Below are positions 44,282-52,535 of a DNA stretch of 64,000 nt, one piece after another. The notes beneath the pieces are model-generated. The model was not told the origin of the DNA. It ran no database searches and saw only the letters and a list, made by a program, of their open reading frames with translations. A program made the position numbers and the translations under genes. Position 1 is the first letter of the stretch; each line of letters begins with the position of its first letter. The DNA is from Gramella sp. AN32 (GTDB lineage Bacteria; Bacteroidota; Bacteroidia; Flavobacteriales; Flavobacteriaceae). The stretch covers positions 1-64,000 of the forward strand of contig NZ_QEYO01000020.1 in the NCBI RefSeq assembly GCF_023718305.1. Reading direction: 5' to 3'.

Positions 44282-45445
44282 CTATTTGGCCAAACGAAAG
44301 CCAGTGAATTGCCATCGCAAATGCGGATGAAAAAAGTTCCTGTAGGTAGGGCGGGCATGATTTTTTGAAGTAGCGATAGAAGCGCCTCTCAGCACTTTTT
44401 GGTTCACCATAAATTTTCCATTATATTCTCCCAGCGCACCGTCTGGTTTTGTGTAATTTGGATATGGAGCATAGGCTGATTCTGTCCATTCCCAGCGTGA
44501 ACCCCAATCAAATCTCTCCTGGGCAACTTCCCATTCCTGCTCGGTTGGTAATCTCAAACCTTTCCATTGAGCATAGGCAAAAGCTTCGTAATAAGAAATA
44601 TGGGTAACCGGGGCTTCAGCATTTAATTCCTGCAATCCCTGCAAAGTATATTGATGCCATTTGTTTTCAATGAGATGCCAGTAAAATGGTGATTTAATGT
44701 TATGGGTATTGATCCAATCCCAGGCTTCTGCATGCCATAAGAGAACATCTTCATAACCGCCAGCTTCCATGAATTCAAGAAATTCTTTGTTGGTAACCAG
44801 TTTATTGGAAATATTATAATTCTGAAGAAAGGTTTGGTGAAAACCCTGTTCGTTATCGTAACAAAAATCATCAGAATTATGACCAATTTCATAAATGCCT
44901 TCCTCAACTTCCAGCCATTTTTGTTCAACATTTTGAACCGGATTTTCTTCAAATTCTGAATTGTAAACCGGCATTAACGGGTTATTTCCCAGAATATATT
45001 TGATGTCTGTATATAATAATTCTTGATGCTGCTTTTCATGATGACAACCTATCTCTATCACCTGGAGTGCTTCTTGGGTTAATTCAGCATTTACTAAAAG
45101 ATCGATCACCTTTGCAGTAACAAATTCCCTGAATGTATAAATCCAGGCCACCGTGGGCCGGGAAAGATTTCCACGATCTGTTCTAACCACTTTTTCACCA
45201 ACACTTTCATAATAACTATTAAATACATAAGCAGTATTCTCGTCGAATAATTTATGTTCGCTAGAGTATTCTTTTAAGACAAATTCTTCAAAAAACCAGG
45301 TGGTGTGCCCCAAATGCCATTTTGGGGGTGAAACATCTACGATGGGCTGTACCACATAATCTTCAGTTTCAAGATAAGAGCAGATCTTTTCTGAATCGGC
45401 TCTGGTTTCTTTAAATAGTGTAAGTAATTCCTGTTGTGAAAGCAT
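44282..45445 (-). CDS. egtB: Ergothioneine sulfoxide synthase EgtB
   Basis: 387 residues. N-terminal DinB-like helical domain with iron ligands in WHLGHTTWFFEEFVL and, further on, HHEKQHQELLYTD; C-terminal FGE-sulfatase (C-type lectin) fold with HISYYEAFAYAQWKG, LPTEQEWEVAQ, FDWGSRWEWTESAYAPYPN and VLRGASIATSKNHARPTYR. It joins hercynine to a thiol donor using iron and oxygen. No egtA or egtC is visible, so the donor may be cysteine directly, as in some EgtB types; the window cannot exclude distant genes. First gene of the operon. Confidence 0.93.
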   Translation of the reverse strand: MLSQQELLTLFKETRADSEKICSYLETEDYVVQPIVDVSPPKWHLGHTTWFFEEFVLKEYSSEHKLFDENTAYVFNSYYESVGEKVVRTDRGNLSRPTVAWIYTFREFVTAKVIDLLVNAELTQEALQVIEIGCHHEKQHQELLYTDIKYILGNNPLMPVYNSEFEENPVQNVEQKWLEVEEGIYEIGHNSDDFCYDNEQGFHQTFLQNYNISNKLVTNKEFLEFMEAGGYEDVLLWHAEAWDWINTHNIKSPFYWHLIENKWHQYTLQGLQELNAEAPVTHISYYEAFAYAQWKGLRLPTEQEWEVAQERFDWGSRWEWTESAYAPYPNYTKPDGALGEYNGKFMVNQKVLRGASIATSKNHARPTYRNFFHPHLRWQFTGFRLAK

Positions 45446-45453
45446 AAAAAAAG

Positions 45454-45483
45454 TGATACCTATTGGGTACCACTCAAATTTAC
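45454..45483 (-). promoter_or_regulatory. egtB promoter box and inverted repeat in the leader
   Basis: On the minus strand TAAATTTG (45476-45483) fits the minus-7 box. Between it and the egtB ATG lies an inverted repeat (GTGATACC at 45454-45461 and GGTACCAC at 45467-45474, one mismatch, five-base spacer), at the expected transcription start. It could be an operator for the ergothioneine operon. Confidence 0.5.
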
Positions 45484-45527
45484 GATTTTTTGAAAATGAC
45501 TTCCCTTAATCGGTCGTTAAGGTGTAG

Positions 45528-45938
45528 TTAAAAATTGAAAGGCATGGTATATTTGATTTTTACAGGTTTTCCAGCCTGCTTCCCTGGAGTTAAAGTAGGG
45601 ATGCTTTCAACCATTCTCTTCGCTTCGGCATTTATTTTTGCATTTTCACCTTTTACTTCAGTGACCTCAACTTTACCTTCCTCATTGATTACTAGGGAAA
45701 CAATGGCTTTTCCGCGAATAAACTCACCTTTCTCATTTTTTGGATATTTGTAAGTTTTTTTCACATGTTGAATTAACATAGAATTGAAACATGCTTTTTG
45801 ATTATCGTTGTCTTCACAACCTGGCCATACGGGTGCGATCTCTTTTACGGTGATGGTATTTCCACTCACTTCTACATCATCCTGGGCAAATACTCCCAAA
45901 GACATAAAAAATAGGGTGGTAAAAAGTAACTTTTTCAT
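45528..45938 (-). CDS. Secreted protein with TonB-like C-terminal domain
   Basis: 136 residues from MKKLLFTTLFFMSLGVFAQ, a signal peptide; the upstream extension of the frame lacks one. The mature part has a paired Cys region (WPGCEDNDNQKACFN) and a TonB C-terminal-like fold (RGKAIVSLVINEEGKVEVTE, IPTLTPGKQAGKPVKIKYTMPF). It has no membrane anchor or Pro-rich linker, so it is not a true TonB energy transducer; a free periplasmic or outer membrane role is more likely. Single gene between egtB and thyA. Confidence 0.85.
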   Translation of the reverse strand: MKKLLFTTLFFMSLGVFAQDDVEVSGNTITVKEIAPVWPGCEDNDNQKACFNSMLIQHVKKTYKYPKNEKGEFIRGKAIVSLVINEEGKVEVTEVKGENAKINAEAKRMVESIPTLTPGKQAGKPVKIKYTMPFNF

Positions 45939-46048
45939 AGGATTGGTTTTAATTATTGATAGATAGGGACGGTAAATATGAGAAAACAAGTCAAGCTTTC
46001 AAAATCTACTTAAAGTCTGGACTACTAATACAAAAACCTTTCCAGTTT

Positions 46049-46873
46049 TTAAACGGCGACCTTAGCTTTAATTCCAGGGTATGGATCATAATCTACAAGC
46101 TGAAAATCCTCAAAATCAAAATCAAAAATATCTTTGATTTCAGGGTTTAACTTCATTTGCGGTAAAGGCTTCGGATTTCTGCTTAACTGAAGTTCCACCT
46201 GCTCCATATGATTACTATAAATATGTACATCCCCAAAAGTATGCACGAAGTCCCCGGCTTCATAACCACATACCTGCGCCATCATCATGGTAAGTAGGGC
46301 ATAAGAAGCGATATTAAAAGGAACACCCAGAAACACATCTGCACTCCTTTGGTACAACTGACAACTTAATTTACCATCGGCGACATAAAATTGGAAAAAT
46401 GCATGGCAGGGTGGAAGCGCGGCCTTTCCATTGGCAACATTTTCTGAAAAGGATTTTGAAGGATCGGGTAAAACTGAAGGGTTCCAGGCAGAAACTAACA
46501 TTCTCCTGCTATTGGGATTGGTTTTTAAAGTTTGGATAACCTCCTTAATCTGGTCAATGTCCTCACTATTCCAATTTCTCCACTGGTGTCCATAAACCGG
46601 GCCCAGATTGCCGTTTTCATCGGCCCATTCATTCCAGATCCTTACGCCATTTTCCTTCAAATAGTCAATATTGGTATCGCCTTTCAAGAACCACAATAAT
46701 TCATAAATGATTGACTTTAGATGAAGTTTTTTAGTGGTGACCATGGGAAATCCCTCGCTGAGATCGAATCGCATCTGGTAACCAAAAACGCTTTTTGTGC
46801 CGGTTCCGGTGCGGTCCCCTTTTTGAGATCCATTTTCTAATACATGCTTTAATAAATCGTGATATTGCTTCAT
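46049..46873 (-). CDS. thyA: Thymidylate synthase
   Basis: 274 residues. TGTGTKSVFGYQMRFDLSEG, LWFLKGDTNIDYLKENG, VYGHQWRNW, the nucleophile Cys in LPPCHAFFQFYV and QRSADVFLGVPFNIASYAL are all present. Converts dUMP to dTMP with methylene-THF, yielding dihydrofolate for FolA. Confidence 0.97.
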   Translation of the reverse strand: MKQYHDLLKHVLENGSQKGDRTGTGTKSVFGYQMRFDLSEGFPMVTTKKLHLKSIIYELLWFLKGDTNIDYLKENGVRIWNEWADENGNLGPVYGHQWRNWNSEDIDQIKEVIQTLKTNPNSRRMLVSAWNPSVLPDPSKSFSENVANGKAALPPCHAFFQFYVADGKLSCQLYQRSADVFLGVPFNIASYALLTMMMAQVCGYEAGDFVHTFGDVHIYSNHMEQVELQLSRNPKPLPQMKLNPEIKDIFDFDFEDFQLVDYDPYPGIKAKVAV

Positions 46874-46982
46874 GGGAGGTCTTTCTAAAACTTCAGTTAT
46901 AATTTTTCTAAAAGTAAGAAATCAGGTAAAAAACTATAGCTGAATTTGGCTTGAGTTATCAACTTTGTGTTAACGGAACGAA

Positions 46983-47975
46983 TTAATCCTCCAAATCCTG
47001 CACTGCACACCTATCTGCGTGATATGCATTTCTTTCGCCCATTGGTTTTTCAAGGCCAATAGTGGTGTCGTATCGGGTTTGATGTTCCATTTCAGAATTT
47101 ATTTCAGCACCCATTAAAACAATAAAGGCAGTTAAGAACAACCATAACATTAAAATAGCCACGGCAGCGAAACTTCCGTAGAGATCATCGTAGCTTCCAA
47201 AATTACTCACATACCAGGAAAACAGCATAGAGCCGGCAAGCCAAACCAGAGTTCCCAACAGCGCGCCCCAGGTCACCCAGCGAAATCTGGGACTGCGGCG
47301 ATTTGGTGCGATTTTATAAACCATGCTAAGTGTGAGTACCAAAATAACTCCAAGCAATACCCAACGAAACCAGGTAAGTACATGTTCAACCTGGGGGTTC
47401 AGCCCAAAATTTTTAATAAGTAGCGGGAAAAATATAACAATCAATAAGCTGATAAATCCAAGCACCACCCCAGACAAGGTGAAGAGCATGGTCATTAAGT
47501 TTTTTTTGATAATTCCCCGGGTATCGATCTCATCATAGGCGATATTTACACCCTGAAAAAGCGCGCTCGTACCTTTATTGGCACTCCAAATACTAATCAA
47601 GACACTTACAGCCAGTCCCCAGCCAATTTCCTTTTTAGATTGAAGAATTACCGGCTCTAAAAAATCTTTAATCATTCCAAAAGCCTGTTGGGGCAGGATG
47701 AGACTTAGTTTTGAGATCTGCTCCTGGATTTGTCCCGGTTCTAATACTAAACTATAAATAGAAATTGCTGCAATAATTGTTGGGAAAATTGCCAGAAAAA
47801 AATAGAATGCCACGCCTGCAGCCACAATCTGTACATGATCAGCTTTCATTTCATGAAAGGATCTTTTGCAAATATCCAGCCACCCTGGCAATGGAATCTG
47901 GTGTGGCCATTGCGCATCTTCACCCCGGTATTTTCTGTAGTTTTTTTTAGTTTGTTCCATGTTGAAAAGCAGCAT
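46983..47975 (-). CDS. YihY/BrkB-family membrane protein
   Basis: 330 residues with about six membrane helices; motifs AAGVAFYFFLAIFPTIIAAI, SANKGTSALFQGVNIAYDE and RRSPRFRWVTWGALLGTLVW followed by YGSFAAVAILMLWLFLTAFIVLMGAEIN match the UPF0761/YihY family, once annotated as ribonuclease BN. Transport substrate unknown. The start could also be the Met at 47960 (MEQTKKNYRKYRG). Confidence 0.9.
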   Translation of the reverse strand: MLLFNMEQTKKNYRKYRGEDAQWPHQIPLPGWLDICKRSFHEMKADHVQIVAAGVAFYFFLAIFPTIIAAISIYSLVLEPGQIQEQISKLSLILPQQAFGMIKDFLEPVILQSKKEIGWGLAVSVLISIWSANKGTSALFQGVNIAYDEIDTRGIIKKNLMTMLFTLSGVVLGFISLLIVIFFPLLIKNFGLNPQVEHVLTWFRWVLLGVILVLTLSMVYKIAPNRRSPRFRWVTWGALLGTLVWLAGSMLFSWYVSNFGSYDDLYGSFAAVAILMLWLFLTAFIVLMGAEINSEMEHQTRYDTTIGLEKPMGERNAYHADRCAVQDLED

Positions 47976-48080
47976 TAGCAGCTGTAAATTATGTTCGCTG
48001 AAAAGTGTCCTGTGTCAGTCTAAATTATGCTAAGTTTTAAAAGAAAAAGGATTTAAAAAGTTTCACTGAAAATTATAGGT

Positions 48081-49781
48081 TTATCCTATGATCATCCCGG
48101 CGATGGTTGCCGACATTAAGGAAGCCAGGGTTCCTCCAATCAAAGCCTTCATTCCAAATTCTGAAAGGGTTTTACGCTGTCCCGGGGCAAGCGAGCCTAT
48201 TCCTCCGATCTGGATCCCAATGGAGGCAAAATTTGCAAATCCGCAGAGCATATAGGTGGCCATGATCACAGATTTCTGGTAATTGAGACTAAGCGCGTTC
48301 GCGGGGTTTTTTAGCTCCGCTAATTGTATATATCCCACAAATTCACTGGCTGCAAGCTTGATTCCAAGAAGTTGTCCCATTAACATTACGTCTTCTTTGG
48401 CCACTCCAATTACCCACATAAGCGGTGCGAAAATAAGACCCAAAATAGATTCAAGTGAAAATTGGGAATACGGAGTATAAACCGCCATAAGATCATTAAG
48501 ATGGATCAAACCTCCAACTTTAGCCAGAATAAAGTTGATCATGGCGATAAATGCTATAAATACCAGCAACATGGCTCCAACATTTGCGGCAAGTTTTAAA
48601 CCTTCTGTAGTACCATTTGCTATAGCATCAAGAATATTAGAGCCAATTTTTTCTGAAGAAACCTCTATATTTTCATTGATCAATTCCTGTTGAGGGTATA
48701 AAATCTTTGAAATTACGATGGCTCCCGGAGCTGCCATTACTGAAGCGGCTAATAAATGCTTGGCAAATTGCAACCTCAATTCAGGATCGTCTCCACCTAA
48801 AAATCCAATATAGGCAGCGAGGACTCCACCCGCTACCGTTGCCATTCCGCCAATCATTACTAACAGGATCTCAGATCTGGTCATCTTTTCCAGGTAGGCT
48901 TTGATCATTAACGGAGCTTCCGTTTGCCCTAAGAAAATATTTCCGGCAACGCTTAAACTTTCAGGCCCTGAAATCCCCAGTAATTTGGTAAGCACCCAGG
49001 CCAGTCCTTTAACCACAACCTGAATAATTCCTAAATAAAATAATACTGAAGTTAAGGCGGAAAAGAAAATAATGGTAGGTAATACCTGGAATAAGAAGAT
49101 AAATCCAAAACTATCCACATCCATCATGCCCCCAAGCAGGAACTCACTTCCTGCAGCGGTAAAATCCAGGATATACACGAAAATTTTTCCCACGAATTCA
49201 AAAATATTTTGAACAAGAGTGATCCTCAAAACTCCAATAGCCAGTAATAATTGGGCAAGCACGCCCAGGCCTACAGTTTTCCAGTTTATTGCCCGGCGAT
49301 TGTTGCTAAAAAGAAAAGCAATGATGAGTAAAACTGCCATTCCCAAAGCGCCACGTATAACACCCACAATGGTTAAGCCTGCGTTGGGGATCATTTCTTT
49401 GGCGGTATTTGCCGGAACCACTTCATTTACCGTTAGATCTACCGCTGAAAGTTGAAATTCTTTGCCGTTTGCAGTAATGAAAAGATGGGAATCTGATAAA
49501 TCGTTTACCCTTAATTTTTGAATACTGTCCTTCGGAATAGTATAAAAAAGTACCAGCAAATTATTCTGGTACATATAATCTCCTGATGCTACCGTGTCTT
49601 CTTCAGCGATAAAATTAAAAACCCCTTCAGAAAAGTTGACATTATCGGCATTTAAAAAAGGACTATTAACCTGGGTGCTATCCGCGGGAGATTCAAGTTG
49701 CCAGTTTTTGGAGATTGTTTGAGATACAGAAGTTGTAACGGAAAATATAATCAGAAACAGGCAATACCAGATTCGATTCAT
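48081..49781 (-). CDS. Concentrative nucleoside transporter (CNT/NupC) with periplasmic N-terminal domain
   Basis: 566 residues. A signal peptide (MNRIWYCLFLIIFSVTTSVS) and about 110 extra-membrane residues come before the transporter core, which starts near residue 133. Core motifs: VLFYLGIIQVVVKGLAWVL, GQTEAPLMIKAYLEKMTRSE (nucleoside/cation site), GGMATVAGGVLAAYIGFLG and GFANFASIGIQIGGIGSLAP. It imports nucleosides with Na+ or H+. E. coli NupC lacks this extension, which could gate or capture substrate. Its start lies nine bases after the BFN gene stop. Confidence 0.93.
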   Translation of the reverse strand: MNRIWYCLFLIIFSVTTSVSQTISKNWQLESPADSTQVNSPFLNADNVNFSEGVFNFIAEEDTVASGDYMYQNNLLVLFYTIPKDSIQKLRVNDLSDSHLFITANGKEFQLSAVDLTVNEVVPANTAKEMIPNAGLTIVGVIRGALGMAVLLIIAFLFSNNRRAINWKTVGLGVLAQLLLAIGVLRITLVQNIFEFVGKIFVYILDFTAAGSEFLLGGMMDVDSFGFIFLFQVLPTIIFFSALTSVLFYLGIIQVVVKGLAWVLTKLLGISGPESLSVAGNIFLGQTEAPLMIKAYLEKMTRSEILLVMIGGMATVAGGVLAAYIGFLGGDDPELRLQFAKHLLAASVMAAPGAIVISKILYPQQELINENIEVSSEKIGSNILDAIANGTTEGLKLAANVGAMLLVFIAFIAMINFILAKVGGLIHLNDLMAVYTPYSQFSLESILGLIFAPLMWVIGVAKEDVMLMGQLLGIKLAASEFVGYIQLAELKNPANALSLNYQKSVIMATYMLCGFANFASIGIQIGGIGSLAPGQRKTLSEFGMKALIGGTLASLMSATIAGMIIG

Positions 49782-49790
49782 GTGGAGGAA

Positions 49791-50417
49791 TTATTTTCTT
49801 TTGGAAATTTCGTCGCGTATACGTGCAGCTTTTTCATAGTCTTCCTGAGTCACTGCCTTAGATAATAATTCTTTTAATTCTTCCAGGGACATTTTCTTAT
49901 AATCTGAGCCGTCATCATCAGAAAACATTTCAATATCATCGCGCAATAATTCTTCAGATATAATATCTTCTTCCAGATCTTCCTTCTTCTGTTGCTTTTC
50001 TTCAGCTTTTAAATAAATACCAGCCTTATCCAGAATATTTTTATAAGTGAAAATTGGGGCGTTGAACCTTAAGGCCAATGCAATAGCATCACTGGTCCTG
50101 GCATCGATAATTTCTTCTTTTCCTTCCCGTTCACAAATTAGGCTAGAATAGAAAACGCCGTCCACAAGTTTGTGAATGATCACTTGTTTAATTACAATAT
50201 TAAACCTGTCAGAAAAATTCTTGAAAAGATCGTGGGTAAGGGGCCTGGGTGGTTTTATCTCTTTTTCCAGTGCTATGGCGATTGACTGTGCTTCGAATGC
50301 ACCAATAACAATGGGAAGCTTTCTATCGCCTTCCTCTTCATTAAGGATAAGGGCGTAAGCTCCATTTTGGGTTTGACTATAAGATATTCCTTTAATGTTC
50401 AGTCGGACTAAACTCAT
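49791..50417 (-). CDS. Bifunctional nuclease (BFN/DUF151) domain protein with C-terminal UVR motif
   Basis: 208 residues. The N-terminal ~140 residues are DUF151 (YALILNEEEGDRKLPIVIG, AIALEKEIKPPRPLTHDL, IDARTSDAIALALRFNAPIF). An acidic linker leads to a UVR motif at the C-terminus (ELKELLSKAVTQEDYEKAAR then IRDEISKRK), a helical hairpin known from UvrB/ClpC partners. Likely a cytoplasmic nucleic acid or protein-quality factor. Co-transcribed with the nucleoside transporter. Confidence 0.88.
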   Translation of the reverse strand: MSLVRLNIKGISYSQTQNGAYALILNEEEGDRKLPIVIGAFEAQSIAIALEKEIKPPRPLTHDLFKNFSDRFNIVIKQVIIHKLVDGVFYSSLICEREGKEEIIDARTSDAIALALRFNAPIFTYKNILDKAGIYLKAEEKQQKKEDLEEDIISEELLRDDIEMFSDDDGSDYKKMSLEELKELLSKAVTQEDYEKAARIRDEISKRK

Positions 50418-50430
50418 ATTTTAGTAAAAT

Positions 50431-50482
50431 ATAAAGGGCTGTCTAAATTAGGGCATTTTACCAGATTTAGACAGCCCTTTTA
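50431..50482 (-). terminator. Strong terminator after etfA
   Basis: A 16-base perfect stem (50433-50448 with 50465-50480; AAAGGGCTGTCTAAAT and its complement) with a 16-base loop lies just past the etfA stop. AT-rich sequence follows on the minus strand. Confidence 0.8.
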
Positions 50483-50502
50483 AGGGGCACAATTTAGGAA
50501 AA

Positions 50503-51468
50503 TTATGCGTTTTTCTCTTTAAATTCCTTCAATTTTTCATTTAAACGTGGAACGATTTCAAATGCATCTCCAACCACTCCGTAATCTGCGGCTTTAAAGA
50601 AAGGTGCTTCAGGATCGTTGTTAATCACCACTTTAGTTTTTGCGGCATTAATTCCTGCTAAATGCTGGATCGCTCCTGAAATTCCAATAGCGATATACAG
50701 GTTGGATGCTACAGGTTTTCCTGTTTGACCAACGTGTTCACTGTGTGGTCTCCATCCCATATCACTCACCGGTTTAGAACAGGCGGTAGCAGCACCTAAA
50801 ATCTCTGCCATCTCCTCGATCATTCCCCAATTTTCAGGGCCTTTTAAACCACGACCACCAGAAACGACAATTTCAGCATCGGCAATAGTGACCTTGTTGG
50901 TTGCTTTATCTACAGACTCGACATTTACCGAAAAATCTTCTTCAGATAAATTTGGTGAAAAATCTTCTCTCGTTGCGGCACCCGAATTTTCTTTGAGCCC
51001 GTAAGCATTTTTAGAAATTCCCACAATCTTAATATCGGTATCAATTTTAGTGAAATTGAAAGCCTTGTTGGTAAATGCTGTCCTTTTAACAGTGAACGGG
51101 TTATCTTCCGGCAAGGCCACCGCGTTGGAAGCATAACCTGCTTTAAGATCTACCGCTAATAACGGGGCAAGATATTTGGCATTGGCACTCTGGCTTACGA
51201 CCACTACTTTTGATCCCTCTTTTTCTGCTGCCTGGCTTACCGCATCTGCATAAGCTTCGGCATTAAAATTTGATAATTTATCGTTGGAAACAGCTAAAAC
51301 TTTGTCCACTCCATATTGTCCCAATTCTGAATTGTCTTCAGTATTAAAAACAACAGCGGTGACCGATGTTCCCATCATATCGGCTATGCCTTTTGCATAG
51401 GAAGCCACTTCCAGTGCCGACTTTTTAAATTTTCCTTCTTCTGATTCTATATAAGCTAAAACTGACAT
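50503..51468 (-). CDS. etfA: Electron transfer flavoprotein alpha subunit
   Basis: 321 residues. C-terminal FAD domain with VVSGGRGLKGPENWGMIEEM, the SKPVSDMGWRPHSEHVGQTG loop and YIAIGISGAIQHLAGINAAK. Pairs with EtfB and carries electrons from acyl-CoA dehydrogenases to ETF-quinone oxidoreductase. It follows etfB after a 38-base gap. Confidence 0.97.
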   Translation of the reverse strand: MSVLAYIESEEGKFKKSALEVASYAKGIADMMGTSVTAVVFNTEDNSELGQYGVDKVLAVSNDKLSNFNAEAYADAVSQAAEKEGSKVVVVSQSANAKYLAPLLAVDLKAGYASNAVALPEDNPFTVKRTAFTNKAFNFTKIDTDIKIVGISKNAYGLKENSGAATREDFSPNLSEEDFSVNVESVDKATNKVTIADAEIVVSGGRGLKGPENWGMIEEMAEILGAATACSKPVSDMGWRPHSEHVGQTGKPVASNLYIAIGISGAIQHLAGINAAKTKVVINNDPEAPFFKAADYGVVGDAFEIVPRLNEKLKEFKEKNA

Positions 51469-51506
51469 ATTTTTTATTTTAAAATTAATAATCCTGATAG
51501 GGTCAC

Positions 51507-52253
51507 TTAGATCGCTTTTGCTTCATTATGAAGCAGGTTGATCAATTCATCAAGATTATCAGGATCAATAAGTTTTACCGCACCTTTAGGTTCCGGTTTT
51601 TCAAATTTCACCGCTTCCGTAGCCATGTCGCTTTCTGAAGGTTCGATGATATTTAAAGGTTTTTTACGGGCCTGCATAATTCCTCTCATGTTCGGAATTT
51701 TCAAGTCACTTTCTTCAACCAAACCTTTTTGGCCTCCAATTACCAGAGGAAGGGAAGCGGTCAAGGTTTCTTTCCCGCCGTCGATTTCACGAATTGCAGT
51801 GGCTTTGTCACCTTCAACCTCTAGGCTAATGCAATTATTTACAAAATTGGCTTTCAAAATTCCGGCTAACATTCCCGGCACCATTCCACCATTATAGTCG
51901 ATAGATTCCCTACCTGCGATGATCAAATCGTATGAACCATCCTGAACCACTTTCGCAAGTTCTTTCGCAACCTGGTAACCATCTTTTGCAGCAGTATTTA
52001 CACGAAACGCGGCGTCTGCCCCAATGGCTAAAGCCTTTCTTAAAGTTGGCTCTGTTTCCGGGCCTCCCACATTTACCACATCTACACTGGCTCCCTGTTT
52101 TTCTTTAAACCACATGGCACGGGTTAAGCCGAATTCATCATTGGGATTGATCACAAATTGCACACCGTTGGTGTCGAATTTGGTATCCCCATCAGTGAAA
52201 TTGATTTTCGATGTAGTGTCAGGCACATGACTAATACATACTAAGATTTTCAT
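51507..52253 (-). CDS. etfB: Electron transfer flavoprotein beta subunit
   Basis: 248 residues. CISHVPDTTSKINF, NPNDEFGLTRAMWFKE, VGGPETEPTLRKALAIGADA (AMP-binding), IIAGRESIDYNGGMVPGMLA and LPLVIGGQKGLVEESDLKIP, NMRGIMQARKKPL are the EtfB signature. Forms the EtfAB heterodimer with FAD and AMP. An 18-base perfect palindrome upstream may control the operon. Confidence 0.97.
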   Translation of the reverse strand: MKILVCISHVPDTTSKINFTDGDTKFDTNGVQFVINPNDEFGLTRAMWFKEKQGASVDVVNVGGPETEPTLRKALAIGADAAFRVNTAAKDGYQVAKELAKVVQDGSYDLIIAGRESIDYNGGMVPGMLAGILKANFVNNCISLEVEGDKATAIREIDGGKETLTASLPLVIGGQKGLVEESDLKIPNMRGIMQARKKPLNIIEPSESDMATEAVKFEKPEPKGAVKLIDPDNLDELINLLHNEAKAI

Positions 52254-52317
52254 ATATAAAGATATTTTTTTAATAATTCGTTTGCATGGACGAAGGTAAG
52301 TAAATTAAACCAAAATA

Positions 52318-52335
52318 TACTATGCATGCATAGTA
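52318..52335. promoter_or_regulatory. 18-base perfect palindrome upstream of etfBA
   Basis: TACTATGCATGCATAGTA at 52318-52335 is its own reverse complement. It lies 65 bases before the etfB start, beside a TATATTTTG element on the minus strand (minus-7-like with one extra base). TetR or MarR-type dimers bind such sites. It could also affect the divergent pdhB promoter 200 bases away, but distance favours etfBA. Confidence 0.6.
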
Positions 52336-52480
52336 AAATTAAGGAAAATTGATGTCGGAATTTAGATGATTCTGAAACAAAAGATAAAATCTCTAAATAA
52401 CCAAAAAATTCTTAGAATCCCCATTCGGAATTAGGCTTAAGTTTTAGCTTAAGAAAATTTTAATCGGCAATTAGGCGAAA

Positions 52481-52504
52481 TACTTTTGTGAATTACTATT
52501 TTTG
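52481..52504 (+). promoter_or_regulatory. Two candidate minus-7 boxes for pdhB
   Basis: TACTTTTG (52481-52488) and TATTTTTG (52497-52504) both fit TAnnTTTG, 32-48 bases before the ATG. Neither has a clear TTG at the ideal distance. They support the ATG at 52536 over the earlier in-frame Met at 52488, which would lie within the promoter. Confidence 0.45.
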
Positions 52505-52535
52505 CCTTTCAGTATTAAAAACAAGAAAGTTAATA

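Noticed and set aside
45528..45938. Calling this gene tonB
   Set aside because: It has a cleaved-type signal peptide instead of an inner membrane anchor, no Pro-rich linker, and no exbB/exbD nearby.
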